DNA from: Vulcanimicrobiota bacterium
GTDB taxonomy: Bacteria > Vulcanimicrobiota > Vulcanimicrobiia > Vulcanimicrobiales > Vulcanimicrobiaceae
Reading direction: 5' to 3'
Length of the DNA stretch: 6,264 nt
Assembly (NCBI GenBank): GCA_014305015.1
Contig: JACRUB010000007.1
Location: forward strand, 1-6,264
Part shown: positions 6,243 through 6,264 of the stretch, one piece after another
How positions within the stretch are numbered: the first letter of the stretch is position 1
How the letters are laid out: each line of letters begins with the position of its first letter
Program-made: the position numbers and the translations under genes
The notes under the pieces: model-generated
Databases searched by the model: none
Seen by the model: the letters and a program-made list of their open reading frames with translations, nothing else
What the model was told of the DNA's origin: nothing

Positions 6243-6264
6243 ATGAGTAAATTGTTCTTCAAAG
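6243..6264 (+). CDS. Possible start of a divergent gene, cut by the window edge
   Basis: ATG at 6243 begins an open frame reading MSKLFFK, which resembles a gene start and points away from the secreted-protein gene. There is no Shine-Dalgarno sequence in the preceding 18 nt, and only seven codons are visible. Offered as a possibility only. Confidence 0.22.

Noticed and set aside
6228..6262. Sigma70 promoter on the - strand for the secreted-protein gene (TTGAAG, GATAAC)
   Set aside because: Both elements match poorly and the spacer is 19 nt; not enough to call.

Overview
The window is a GC-rich piece of a bacterial chromosome with tightly packed genes and frequent GTG starts. A TonB-dependent receptor implies a diderm (Gram-negative-type) cell. 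The glutamine synthetase and the mixture of neighbours do not look proteobacterial. A soil or candidate-phylum lineage such as Eremiobacterota/WPS-2 or an acidobacterium-like group would fit, but this is a guess that only a database search could settle.

Region 1 (1-3203, + strand) is an uptake operon of three genes. It starts with the C-terminal part of a TonB-dependent outer-membrane receptor, which runs in from the left edge. Next come a BtuC/FecCD-type inner-membrane permease and a BtuD/FecE-type ABC ATPase. The gaps are 7 nt and a 4-nt overlap (GTGA), so the genes are very probably translationally coupled. Together they would carry a metal chelate (vitamin B12, siderophore or haem) across both membranes. 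The periplasmic binding protein is not in the window. The ATPase lacks the usual Q-loop glutamine.

Region 2 (3204-4784, + strand) is a 123-nt intergenic region with inverted repeats, followed by a type I glutamine synthetase gene (glnA) that has an N-terminal extension. One GGCCC element in this leader can pair with three alternative GGGCC partners, one of which covers part of the glnA Shine-Dalgarno sequence.

Region 3 (4781-6212, - strand, convergent with glnA) holds a small secreted DUF4352-like protein whose stop codon overlaps the GTG start of a diacylglycerol/sphingosine-type lipid kinase. The kinase gene has a -1-type frame disruption in a run of six A's. The canonical C-terminus with its IDGD motif lies intact in the next frame and ends in a stop codon overlapping the glnA stop. 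A strong hairpin between the convergent genes looks like a bidirectional terminator, yet it lies inside the restored kinase reading frame. The right edge (6243 onward) may contain the first codons of a divergent + strand gene.

I see no CRISPR array, tRNA, rRNA, insertion sequence or phage gene. The most notable point is the frame-disrupted lipid kinase and its overlap with the terminator and glnA; I do not see a clearly new multi-gene system.
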